Shown: piece by piece, positions 13,746 through 27,300 of the stretch
Position numbering within the stretch: the stretch's first letter is position 1
Layout: each line of letters opens with the position of its first letter
Assembly (NCBI GenBank): GCA_013400115.1
Contig: VXBP01001835.1
Span: 1-64,000 of the forward strand
Origin: Rhinopomastus cyanomelas
Lineage: Eukaryota > Chordata > Aves > Bucerotiformes > Rhinopomastidae
Direction of reading: 5' to 3'
Length of the DNA stretch: 64,000 nucleotides
Notes under the pieces: model-generated
Databases searched by the model: none
What the model was told of the DNA's origin: nothing
Seen by the model: only the letters and a program-made list of their open reading frames with translations
Made by a program: the position numbers and the translations under genes

Positions 13746-15030
13746 AAAATCCTAAATGGACATTAAAAATGGAAAAAATCCCAAGTTCATGGAGTTGCTC
13801 TTGCAACAACTCAACGGCATCGGAACTGAGGGAAGACTTGGATTTTCCTCCTGGTGTGAGCCTGGAGCATCCCCAGTGAAGAGCTTTATGAAGGTTTTAA
13901 AAGGCTGGGCATCTCAAATTCTTTTTGTAAACTCTGGCATTTACTTTTTATGTTCTTTATTTTTACAGATACAGAGTAATCCTTCCGTCTTGTTGGAATG
14001 CTGAAAGGATTCCCGACTACCTGCAAGGTCAGCAGATATAATTTTCTCTGGGAACAATGCAGGAGAATGACAGAGCACATTGTCTAATTATTTTTATTGC
14101 TTTGCAACTGTTTTTGGGAAAACAATGCGGAGAGATTACTGCAGTGCAATCAAAGCAATCAGAACTACAGAGACAGGTAACGCAGAAAATCATCATAGGA
14201 CAGGCATTTTGATAATTACTGTAGCAAATTTATTAACACCACAGTGGGACGGCTTTACATCTTGCATCACACTTTTCACAGCCCTTATGGTAAACATGCC
14301 TTATCTGACAATTACAAGATAAAAACAAAGACCTCACTAACTCTCTAGTGGCCCTGCAGAACTATCTCCCTACTCAGTTAACCCTCTACAGACTTCACCG
14401 AGGCAACAAGCCTGTATGGACGTGCACAACGTAATTCCAGCAGCAGCCAGTACAGGATGCAAACATTATGCCATCTGTGGCACTAACTTCTCAAAGGCTT
14501 CACAGACAAAGCAGTAAGAAGTGGCAAGTTGTTAATACAAGATAGAGGATCAAGTGGAATCCCATCTAAAGGGAAGAGAGCATCCCACAGCATTTTTTCT
14601 TTCCTGGCTTGGCTGACACACACCTTCTGTTTCTACAGAAACACTGCAACTCTGAATAATAAAGGCTTTCTCTGCTGGCCAGGCTACTTGGTTTCTGGGC
14701 TTAGCATACTATCTGATGGGCCTCACAGCTAATCATATTTTCATCTGATTTGCACAAAATAACTCCTGTATTCTTTTACGAATAATAAAGCCCAAGATGG
14801 ACTGCTGAAATCATTAAGTCGAGCCCTCTGCTACTCGTACAGAGATAAAATCCACATGCAGAAGTACACATGGAGAAAGAAATCTTGTGTGATGAGTTGT
14901 CAGAGGCTATTTTTTTTTATCATAATGTCCACAGTATCTCCCTCTTTTCACGATCATGAAGCTATACGATCAGCTTCAGGGTTAAAAACCAAACAGCAGA
15001 CAAGTCACAGGATTATTTTAGCCATGAGAT
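13746..15030. other. Intergenic, downstream of TM2D1
   Basis: AT-rich sequence with no recognisable gene or CR1. The TM2D1 transcript may end at its right edge. Confidence 0.6.
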
Positions 15031-15742
15031 TTTATTTGATTCAAGCGTTTATTTCCCGTCCGCCTTCCCGTCTGTTTTTTATTTCGGGAAACAAAACTGA
15101 CGTGCACAGAGAGCATTCGGTAAACGAGACACAACAGAGAGATGCAACAAATCTCAGTGAGGGGAGCTAAAAGAGTGCTCGTCTCTTTGAACCCCCAAGT
15201 AGAACGCGTGTCAGTACGTATTCCAAAACTACGTCTTTTCTTGCGCGAAGGAAAGAATTAATGTTCAACACAAAGTATTCCTTGTGGTTGGCTTAATCTC
15301 ATTACGTGATACATCAGGTTACGCCAATTTGGGAAAGAACAGGACTTCTTTACTAAGCTTTCCATACACCAGTCTTGGAAGCCACAAACTGCACTTTAAA
15401 AACAAATCAATTTAGAAACCTCATTTTTTGGTAATTCACTTAAGAACACAGTGGATACATCAAAAACACGTTCAACATTACATTTGAAAACCAACAGAAT
15501 AACCCAAGTGTTTTAAAAACATCTACGCTTGAGCTTATGTCACGTGGAATTCTCACTTGGTTCCTGTCAGTTTTCATTGGAAGGCGAAAGCGTGTTTACA
15601 ATTGGTCAAACAACACAACTCTGCTGACATGTCACACGCTTCCCTTTAATGAGCATCTAGATAAATCTTGTCTGTCCTAAAGACTGTGGTCAAACAGCTT
15701 CAATCAATCTATTCAACATAAAAACCTTTTTAGGGCTTTATT
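15031..15742 (-). terminator. TM2D1: Candidate TM2D1 polyadenylation signals
   Basis: On the minus strand AATAAA occurs at 15742-15737, about 820 nt past the stop, and again at 15083-15078, 15053-15048 and 15036-15031, about 1.5 kb past it. The distal group is followed by a T/GT-rich stretch that could act as the downstream element. Either or both could be used; the sequence alone does not decide. Confidence 0.45.
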
Positions 15743-16559
15743 GGTATAGAGTTCATTTTTGTGACATTTTTTAGCTGTCAAACACACACACTCTCTTCTT
15801 TTCAGAAGACTGTACATATTTCACTACCGATAGTTGCACAGGAGGTAGAAGAATCAAAATACGCAGAAGAATTATTTCCTCTTCTAGCCTCAGGGCACCC
15901 CAACACTGACCCTCCCTTTTTGTGAGGTCATCCACAGGTCTAAGTTTTTATGCATCTGTTTTTCTGCTGTGGGTCAGAACTGCCCAAATTTTGCAACTTG
16001 ACCAAAACTCATATTTAAACTTTACAGAAAGAATCATTTCAATTACTAGAGTATGACAGGATACACCAGCATAACATCTGGATTTTAAATAACAGGATAG
16101 GAAAAAAGGCAGTTGATGTAGTTTGTGATATTTAAATCCATTTACAAATTGCCAGAGAGTTATGAAATCAGATCCCAAGCGTAATCCCCGCCCATCCATG
16201 CCAAACCTCTCACCAACTTCAGCGCATGAAAGACTAAGACACACAGCTCTCTCCAGCTCTCTAAAGCACTACTTACAGTCACAGAACAGCGTTAGTGCAT
16301 ATTGCAGGAGGCTGCGCATCTCACAAATTTCACTTTAGCAGCAAACTCAGTGCTCACAGGCACAGAGCAGTCACAAAGGAACTTGGCCCTTTGAGGTAAA
16401 CTCAGTCCCCTGAGGGATTCTCATATTATCTGTGTTCAACAAACACTGAACATTCAGTTCTGAAGTGGAATTAATAACTCATCAGCAACTGCAGTGGGCA
16501 ACGGGATCCATCTGTAAAAATAAACTGCACCTAAGAGTCCATGACACTTAGTGCCAGCA

Positions 16560-16670
16560 TTAAGGGTAGGTCTGCATTTTTCTGAACGTTGCATTGGTGA
16601 TGGTGAGCCGCGTAAGCCTCGCTCCGTAGTAATCTATAATGTAACTAGAGCCATCAGAAGGTCCAACGAT
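16560..16670 (-). CDS. TM2D1: TM2D1 coding exon 6 (C-terminus and stop)
   Basis: 111 nt encoding IVGPSDGSSYIIDYYG then ARLTRLTITNATFRKMQTYP and TAA at 16562-16560. It matches the family tail IVGPSDGS-YIIDYYG-RLTRL-ITN-TFRK-Q-YP. The acceptor is a pyrimidine tract ending CTTGTAG. The 3' UTR continues towards lower coordinates. Confidence 0.97.
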   Translation of the reverse strand: MVGPSDGSSYIIDYYGARLTRLTITNATFRKMQTYP

Positions 16671-18354
16671 CTACAAGAGAAAAAGAACTGGGACTTTTCA
16701 ATGTGGAGAGAAATATATACTTTGTGCTAACATGGCAAGCTAATCTTCCCATCATCAAATTAGTCATGCTTAATTAGTCAAACAGAAACTAGATGTATTT
16801 TGAAGTTATATGGTAGTTTAACTATTTCAGTGAGTGCTGTCTCGGACAGAACATTTCCCTAGGCCTTCAACCAAATTACAAAGCCAGGCGCTGGGACTAG
16901 GTTAAGCCAAACAGGATTTGAGTCACAAAACCCAGGCTAACAAATGAGTGGGCTCCAAACCACTTCCCTTGAACAAAGGAGAGCAGGCAGGAGAGAATTA
17001 GGCTGATGACAAGCACCTTTGAAATACTGCACAGGTAAGGAATAGAGAGGGGAAGATCGTGGGTTTTTTGTTCTGGAAATGCTAAATTGACATGAGGTCA
17101 CCAGGGAGATGAATAAGAGAGATGAAAGATACTCTCAGCTGTATCAGTAAGTGATCTGAGGCAAAGTGACTGGGACAGCACAGAAAGGAATTTGCGAAAC
17201 TTTAAAAGATGTATATACAAAGATGTACTTCTACAATATTTTTCTACAAACCCCTATAAACAATGTCTATAACCACAGTGCACTTTAAGTTCAACAGAGT
17301 TGATTTGCAATTCATGCTGAATGGATGCACTGTAAAATAAGCCAATTTGGCAATTTCACAATGTCACAAGATGTCACACCAGCTGGGAATTTAACCATCA
17401 TGAGACCTACAGTCACAGCTCCACGTTGATATAGGATTTGTATTTGGAGGAAAAGGCAAAAAAAAAGTAGCAATATCTTAGCAATGTCTCCTCTCCTGCA
17501 TGCTGCAACAACACCCCAGATGACGGGCCCCGTCAGTGTAAAACACGTGCAAACACGGAGCTTTGGGATTCTGGGAACAGCAGGACATCTCGCGAAGTCC
17601 GACACTGTGTCACAGAAAGAGCTCGTGGGCTCTGACCATGAGTTTTATGGTTTTATAGCTTCCAAAAGACTTAGGCCATCTATGAACAAGCGTAATAATT
17701 ATGTTTCAAACAACAAATACACTGACAGTTTGCATTCATATTCTACAACATCAATACATGGTTTTAGAACGCAAAGCTCTTAAGGCTAACATTTAGACAA
17801 CAAATTAGCAATCAAATCAAAGCTTTAACTAACACAGACTTGTATCTTGGTTTGAAAACCCGGACTTACCTGCATCGAAATAAGTATGAAATCAATTAGG
17901 CTACCAATTCCACAAAATCCTACAGTACAGAACTTCAGCAAGCCTGAAAAAAGAAAAAGGAAAACAAAATTTAACTGCAGCTTTAAGCCAGTTACTATGA
18001 AGTTTCTGATGGCAATCCCATCCCTACTCTCTCCCCAGCCCACACAATATTTCTATATCCTGAATACTTTTAAGAACTTTAAACATTAACCCTTTTTTTT
18101 TTTTAAAACAGAGCAATATTCTTAACAAGGGAAGACGAGAGCTGATAACTAAATTACTGGACATTTTCCTTTCTTTGAGGCACAGATGGAAAAAAATCCC
18201 AACTTGTGCTACAAAATTTACTGTTGAATAGAAAGAGCCTTTCTACCACCTTGTGATTGCCGCACATGATGATTTGATTTTCAGAACATGCTACTTGGGA
18301 GAACAATCCTTTGTAGCATCTTTATGTTTTTGCTGAAATAGGAATGTATTTTGA

Positions 18355-18385
<31 letters not shown>

Positions 18386-21300
18386 TTTCTTTTTAACTGG
18401 CATTCAAAAATATTATTTTTGTCTGAAGAAATGAAAGATTAATGGAAAATATATGGGAATAGCAACAAAGAGATAAATGTTTCATTGGAAGGTGCCAGGC
18501 AAGCAGACTTCAATTGGAAACTGCCTTTGGAAGGAGGCTGTCTTAACATTTTTATTTTTGTTTTAATATCAGTAGCTTTTGTACAATGACTATAATACAA
18601 TGAGTACTGCATGGATTGTAATACTTCAGCTGAGCTAGGCTGCTCTGAGGATGAGGCATCGTTGTAGAGACATCTGTCTCTTTACCCACAGACAGTATGA
18701 TGGGGAACGCAGGCCTGTTGCATTTCAGTTGGCTGTGGGCTATGCTGCACAGGGGAAACAATTCCCTGATAAAAAGCCTTTCCTTACCATGCTTAAAGGG
18801 GACAGCACCCTTCTGAGGCAAGAGAGAAGCACATCAGCCCAAAGCACCTGTTCCCACAGCCTCAAATGATCGCAACTCCTGCTAGAAACACCGGGCAGCT
18901 TCTTCCCAAAGAATGAACCCACTCTTAGTCAAACACCCCTCCTGACCTCCACCTGCTCCTCTGTGCTCCACAGAAGCAGCACTCTGTCCCACATACCACT
19001 TCTCCAACACACCCTGTTTACAAGGGTGCACATGGAGAAGAGTGGGGGAGTAGCTGCTGCAGGAAGAGCATCCTGCTGTCTCATTACAGCTCCTATAGTT
19101 GACAAGATGAAACTATTATAGTTTATAAACTCCAGGAGACAGTTTATAAATGTGGGACTCTGCTGCTCTGTGGAACACCAATGCAGTAGTCAGAGAGACC
19201 AGGGAAAATTACCTAACAGAAAAAAAGATGAAAGACTGGAGCCACTTAAACGTGCAAAACCCCAAGTATATCCTTGTTCAAAGTAACTCGTTCCCAGTGG
19301 TTAACGCATGAGACTGGCAGCAGGCAGATACATGTAGCCTGGTTATCAGTAGTAGTGTAGAAAAAGGGAAGGAAGAAGCCAACTAAAGAAAAGGCAGCCT
19401 TGGTAAACAACACTTTAGACAATTAATTGTCAAACTCTGGTGACAAACCCTGGCTTTGTTATTATCTGCATCAAGTGCAGTCACCATTCAAGATATTTAT
19501 TTGTCACAGTGTCTAATACCATCTCCTCTCAGCTCCAGTCCTGAACATCACAGCCAGCAGGCACTTCAGGAACCCAGCAGTTCTCTTAGCATTGCTGGGT
19601 CCACTAGTAGCTCCATTACGTTCTAGATGTAGAACAACTGTTTCTGAACCTGGTATAAATTTCTGGAGTGCAGGGTAAGGTTGATTTTTCTTATTTCCTC
19701 CCTGCAAGCACTGAGAAAATAAACTGCATGGAGGGGGAAATAGTGCTCTTACACAGTAATGGCTTATGGTTTAGTTCAGTGTGTGTGGGAGAGGAAGAGG
19801 TTGCCTTCCTGATTTCTTTATATTCAATAGCTGCTTTGCATTTGTACACTCTTTCACCAAAAGAGAAGGAAACAAAACAAAGGGCATGTGCAGTCTTCAC
19901 TCTGCTCACACTGAATTTTTTTTTTGCCAAAAAATTCCACAAGCAGCTACTGCCATGGAATCCAATGAATAGATTATTATCTACTGCACCCATATATCAA
20001 AAAATAATTACTGCAAATGATTATTCCAAATGCAATGGCATAACAAATCGTGCACTTCACTGACCGCATCCAAAAATGCATCTTTTTGTGAAACAGATGG
20101 ACAAAGAAAGTGCTAATTATAGCATCTCAGGAAAAAAAAAATTCAAAGATGTTAACACAAGATTATCAAGAACAGATAATGTTATTAAAAAAGCAAGAGT
20201 TTGCATTTAATGGGCAGAACCTCAAGATTTCTAGCTGAAGTGGCAGTAACATGTGTAGTTTTTTCCAATTCATTGCTCCATGCTTCCTGCACTTACATTT
20301 ACTTACTTGCCCAGAAACAAAGCCATTGTGAAAGCAGTTCTAATACAAAAGTTTTTCCATTATTTAAAAGCCAGTGGGAATCCCCTGGGCATCAGGTACT
20401 AAGAGCACTAACTGGAGGCAGGTCTTATTAAAGGTTGCAGCTTCTGCAGAACCATTACTAATACTATGAGCTATCCTGAAAGTATGCACTTGGCAGAATA
20501 AATTCAATATTCCCAAAGACTAGGTTTACTCTGAAGTTTGCCCACTATTTCTCAAGCATCATTAAAGTAGCTGGCCCACAAGTCAAACCCACTTCTGTTC
20601 CAGTGCCTCACCATGAACGCTCCGGCAAGCAGCAATGCAAAGCAAACATACAACTGTGAAAAGCAATAATTGTGTTTGCTGATTAGGATTTTATCTGTTG
20701 GACAATCATACATCTATTTGTCACCACTCACTGCAGCAGAAGAGCAGGCTGAGGAAAATGCAGGGTTGTATCTTAGTAGACACTAAAGGATTCTAGTTGT
20801 AAATATTGTAACTATGACTGTCAGTCTTCATCATTCAAAATACAAGTATGCACTCAGTCTTAACAGTAAGTTTTACCTTTTAACAAGAAGCTGTACCTCA
20901 AAGAAAACGTAAGAAATAAACTTACCTAATGCAGGATATCCTAGATAAAATCTATCTGCTCCCAGCCACCCAAGAAATAAGGAGAGGGCCACTGCCACTT
21001 TGTAGGAGTATCCATTTCTGCCAAAAGAAACAAGTAATGTAGACAATGACCACAAAATATTATTCATGAGAAATAAAGTAGTGACTCATTTGCCTGCTGC
21101 TTCAGTTTGAAAAAACCAAACCACCAACAACAGATTTGTTATTTATCTTCAATTAACGGACATAGAATTGATAATGTTAAGCTTTCAAAGTGGGTAAGCA
21201 TCTTCCATAAAGCAACCTCAGCTGCTGCAACTCAAGCGTACTCTTGCAGAATACAGATTATTCTGAAACTAAATCATGATTTCTTGTCAAGAGATAATTC

Positions 21301-24300
21301 AGTTGCTGATGCGTTCCCAGTTTCACTGAGCACTGTCTAACAGTTCAGCCCCAGGAAGCTAAGAGGGGTATGCACACTGTCTGTAGGCATTAGTCTTGCA
21401 CGCAGCCAAATTGAGAGGAACAGGACAGATAGGTGAGATGTCAGCAGAGACAGTAATTGCAATGAGATCTGAAGGAGAAACGAACCATGGCCACTAGCTG
21501 AAGAAGCTGCAGGAAGGATTCAAAGGGTCAGTCATGTATCTATTTACTACACTCCAGAGGTAGTAAATGGCACAAACTCTGAAAGGAACTATCGATGGTT
21601 AAAGATATACAAGGGCAGAAGCATACTCTGAAGTTAAACATCCTAGGATTACCCGTATAGGATACAAAGATACAACAGACATGTTCAGATTTATCTTAAC
21701 TGACACCTTCCTTGCCAACAGCTGGAATGATGTGGCCACCCAACCACCCGTAACGTACTGCTGATGGGAGCTCTGCACTAACAGGGAGCTAGAAACTAGA
21801 AACAGAGCTACCAACACTAGAACCTGCTGCATCCTTTGCTGTGCTGGCAAACAGCTCGCTTCTGAAAAGCAAAGCAGACCCAAATGTAATTAGAACTTTA
21901 AACATATTCAATAATTCACTGTTTTGATACATGTGCAATGTGCCAGCGAGTATTTAATAAGCCCAAATTAAACTCTTGATTGACAGCTGAATAAAACATG
22001 AGAGTTTCACAAAGACAGTGGCTGAGAAAGGACCAAGCACCTTTATTAAGCACTTTCAATGCCAAATAAAGATCTAGCTTCTTTGCTTATTATCTAGATT
22101 TCCTGATCTTAAAACTTAACGGCAACATTAAATGATTAAATCATGACTCTCGCCTCAATATTTGTTACTTAGTGCTTATTAGCAACACAGAACATACTGC
22201 ACATTCCTGGAACCTAGCGTAAGTTACATCTCCAGAACTGTCTTGTTTCCACTGTAAAGAACACTCATGGTTTTTATTTAAAAGTTGAGGTAAACTGTTG
22301 GATATTGTTTATCAAATACTAAGCATCACCAATTCTACAGGGAGATGAAAGCGTAAAAAGAGCTCTTACATAAAAAGGTAGAAACCCAGTTTGAGATGCT
22401 CTTGATCAAAACTCATAATAACCCGAGCACTTGCCTATGCACAAGATGGTATTAAAATGAGAACAGTCTGCAATCCAGCTGACATCAAACTGACAGGCAG
22501 AAGAAAACTGATATGAAGCATGTTAATACTGTAACAAGGCTGCATCCACTCTTGTATTTCCTTCATCTTTCTTTCTCAGATAAAATAAATGATGAAGACT
22601 ATACCAGACAATGAAGACAATACCACATCCCAGGCATCTAAAGGACTTTCTACAGTGGGGTAAAAGATGCCTTTTCAGGTCCTTTTTTGATTTTCTTCTT
22701 GGCTCCAAGCCTAATCTGATCTTTTTTTTTTTGCCGTGTTTCTTCCAGATGCCCCGTTAAAAGCTTTTTTCTTCCATCTCTTTCACAGCACTTGACAATA
22801 GGCAGGTACTGCTGTAGGGCACAGTGGTTTCTGTGCTCTCTGAGGTAGCCTAAACTACCATTCTGGCTAGGGGCAATTTGCTGCTTTGTCCTTTCCGTAA
22901 GGCAGAGATAGAGATTAACCTGCTGTCCCCATGCTAGGACAGTCCTGCTCCTGAAAGATGCCTTCTCAAACCAATTATCTAATTAAAAGATGTGCAGTTA
23001 TTTCTACCAGAAGATAGTGACAGTTTCCATCAAAACTCACATTAGACACTGGAAAATCTCCAAAAAGCAACAGAAATGGCAGGCCTGTGGTTGTAGAATG
23101 AAGCTGGAGATTTCTGCTTTAAAGAACGTTTCTAACACTTCGGTAACATTCAGAATGCCCTATGTAAGGCTCATACAGAGAGAGCTGATTAGACCACGTT
23201 TTAAACACATGGGAAGGACAGCAATACATTAACCTTGCTGCCATTTTTAAATGGCTTTCTGCATTCACAGTTGTACACCACTGGACTTTTCAGCATGAAG
23301 GTTCCACTGCCCCTTATGCTACACAGATGCACAGAATGATTGTGGCTGGAAAAGACCTCTAAGATCATCCAGCCCAGCCCATGACCTAATATCACCACAA
23401 CCAGCCAGACCGGGGTGCCAAGCGCCCAGTTCCAGTCTCTTCTTGAACGCCTCTAGGGATGGAAGACTTCATCACTGCCCCAGGCAGTCCCTTCCAGTGT
23501 CTGATCACCCTTTCCATGAGGAAGTGCTTCCCAACACTCAACCTAACCCTCCCTGGGTGCAGCTTCGGGCCCTGCCCTCTTTCCTGTCACTAATTGCCTG
23601 GGAGAAGAACCTGACCCTCATTTGTCTACAATTTCCCTTCAGGTAGTTATAGAGAGAAAGAAGGTCCATCCTGAGTCTCCTCCAGACTAAACACCCCCAG
23701 TTTCCTTAGCCTCTCCAGTCCCTTCCCTGGCCATGTTGCTCGTCTGGTCCTGCTCCAGCACCTCAATCTCTTTCTTGAAGTGATGAGCCCAGAACTGCCC
23801 CCAGTACTCGAGGTGAGGCCTCACCAGTGCCCACTACAGCAGAAGAATGACATCCCTCGTCCTGCTGACCACACCATTCCTGATACAACACACGAGTAGT
23901 CATGGGACTGAAAAGCCACAGCAAGTTCTTCTGGTAGCATAACCATTGATTATTTCATCACAAGTAACAGCCATGATCAAGTAATAGCCATCATAATAAG
24001 AACAACATTTTTCTGCCTATGTAGATTTGCATTTTAAATTCATAAAAGTAAATAAAAATTACATTTTAAACATGTTTCTAGAAAATGAAATCAACAGCGT
24101 ACATAAACAACTCTGAACATAAGAATTACTGTCTACTCCAAAGAGGAAGCCATTTTATTAAACTAATCTAGCTCATCTTATTCTTCGTCCTCATCACAGA
24201 TGGAACTGAAATGCAATTGTTTCTGGACAAAAATGTGACTGAAGTCTAGTTTGCTAGCATTTAAATTTGATTAGACGTAATAATATGTTTTCTTCAGTTT

Positions 24301-27300
24301 GCTGAGCTTTGACTGCTGAGAAGACTAAATGCAGAGAAAATATTTATGAAGCTAAGAGGCAGAGCAGCACTCTGAGTTAGGCAAATTATTGAGCAGTTAA
24401 GTATCACATCAGAGTTATTTGCCCAGCAAATATCATTTAATTTCCACAGATTCCAGTAGGACAAAAGAAAAAGGCTCCTGCATGAAACCCACAAAAAGGA
24501 GAAACAAATGCTACTGATGGGTGTTCGCTAATCATTAGCGCCGGCCAGTTGGATACCATTTACTTGGATCCAGAGCTCTCCGCTGCTCACAGTGTGCTTT
24601 AGGTAAACGAGCACCATCAGTTTCACATTTCAGAAACAGGCTCTTAAAAGATATGGAGGATTTGATGAAAGATAAATGTTGTGTAAAAACAGAACAGTTA
24701 CTCTACAGATTTTTGGGGAACCAAAGACAGGCTTAAAGTCCCACAACACTCTTGTGTACCACAATTTAAGTCGCATCTACAGGCACAATTTGGCACTCTA
24801 AACCAGTATGGCCACTGAACAGAGCAGCATTGTCCAGCCCTTCTCTCTTTGCTCTCTTATCCTTAAGTTGCCTTCATGCTTGTGCCTGGCACAAGCGTTT
24901 GACATGACTGTACTGAGACACTCCAATTGGGAAACAGATCCAAGCGAGTTCACACCCGATCAGCTCCCTGACTCAGTGTGCAGTGGTTATGTCAGGGAAG
25001 GGATGTCCCAAAACAGTTTCTATCTGCAGCTATGAGGACTTTAAGCAAAATGCAGCCTTAGCATTTGGGGCAATTTTTTGCCAGGGTTAAGTACTGAGTA
25101 AAGCACAGGTAAAATACTAAGGTAACCAAAGACATAAACATAACTAAACAGACAAACAAAGCACCCAGGAAAGTGGCAGATTTACTTAGCATGTAGCATC
25201 CTGATACTACTTAATGTTTATTAGAGGATTAAGTATTGAGCAACATGTATACAGTTCTATCTTGTCTTTTTCCTTCTGACAACACACTGGACTATTCCAG
25301 AAAAACATCAGTGTGGAAGCAAAGGTAAATTACTACAAAAACCAATGGTGTACTTACACGTTGCGACATGCAATTGGCTTGTAAAATCCAACTTCATGTC
25401 CTGTAAAGACTTTTTCTATGCCAAGGTGATCTTTGCAAGTGATATTTGGTGCTGGCAGACATTGAACTGGAGACAAAAAATTGGTTTAGATCATGCAGTA
25501 ACCAATTTGGTACTGTAGAAGACACAAGTGAAATAAATAATCGAAGTTCTACTCATATAAAGCACAGTACGAGGGAGGGGGTTGAATCACTGCCCCTGCG
25601 TGTGTTTAAAAGTCATGTAGACATAGTTAGCAATGGCTTGGTACAGTTGGATTAATAGTTGAACTTGATCTTCAAAGACTTCTTCAACCTAAATAGTTCT
25701 GATTCTATTCTGAACACTGGAACAAGTTGCCCAGAGGTGGTGCCATCAACATCCATGGAGGTTTCCAAGATCAGACTGCACAAAGCCCAAAGCAACCTGC
25801 TCTGAATTCAGTGCCAATGCTGTATTGAGCAGGAGGTTGGACTGAAGGCTGTTTCAACCCAAATTATTCTATTATTCTAAGCCAGAGCATGACCCTTAAG
25901 AGAGCCAAACTACAACTCACAGCAGAAAGTGACATCTGTGAAAAGTTTCTCGTGTATTACCAGAGTATTAGTCACTGTCTAATGCTGACATCTGGTCTTT
26001 TTAAAGGACAAGTCCCAGTCCTTTATTGCCTTTCTATCAATTTTTAATACTCTTAAGTCCTGTTGGTTAATTCTAACAAAACTGCAACCAAGTTCAAGAT
26101 TTCCTTCCAGATTTTCCAATTACACAAGAGGACTATTTAAATTACTTATTCAGTATAGCATAGGTACCAAAAATTGCTCGACCCACACCAGAACTTTACT
26201 GCTGTGAAGTCCTACATGGATGCTACTCATGGATGTGCCTAATAGAAGGCAATTAACAAAAAAAAAAAAACATTTCTTGTAAAAATACTAGGCCAAGAAA
26301 GCAGTGTTTCCTTTTATTTAGAAGAGAACCATAGCAGTTTAAAAATGTCAATACAAGAAAGGCCACAGTTTTCCCATCACTGTCACGCCAGTAAGACTCC
26401 AAACCTGTTACTCCATTAGAGTACTTAGATGCTTTGAATTAAACCCTTATTTTTTTGGGTGATGTTTAGTGCTTCAAGCATTATCTAGAAGATTAACTTG
26501 TTATTTCTCAGAATCATAGAATGGCCAGGGTTGGAAGGGACCTTAAAGATCATCTAGTTCCAAACCTTCACTAGATCAGATTGCTCAGGGCCCCAGCCAA
26601 CCTGGCATTCAATACTTCCAGGGATGGGGCAACCTGTTCCAGCATCTTGGCACAGGAAAGAATTTTCTCATGTCCAACCTCAATCTTCCCTCTTCAAGGC
26701 TGTAACCCTTGGCCCTTGTCCTCTTGCTAAGCATCCATGTAAAATGCCCTCTCTAGCTTTCTTGTAGCCCACTTGAAATACTGGAAAGCTGCTCTAAGGT
26801 CACCTGGGAGCCTCTTCTCCAGGCTGCACAACCCCAACTTACTCAGCCTGTCCTTGCAGGACAGGTGTTCCAGCCCCCTGAACATTTTCGTGGCCTCCTC
26901 TGGACACCTTCCAGGAGCTCTCTGTCTTTCTGATGTTGGGGACTCCAGATGGGTTGTCACCAGTGCAGAGCAGAGAGGGAGAATCCCCTCCCTTGCCTCA
27001 CTGTCACTGCTTTTGATGCAGCCCAGGACACAGTTGGCTTTCTGGGCTGCCAGCACACATTGATGGCTCCTGTTCAACTTCTGGTTCACCCCCAAGTCCT
27101 TCTCCTCAGGGCTGTCCTCAATCCTTTCTCCTCCCTGTCTGTACTGGTGCATGGGATTGCCTCGACTCAGGTGCAGAACCTTGCACTTGCCCTTGTTGAA
27201 CTTCGTGCAGTTTGCACAACCCACTTCTGGAGCCTGGCAAGGTCCCTCTGGATGGCCTCCCTTTCCTCCAGGGAGTTGACTTCACCACTCAGTGTGGTGT

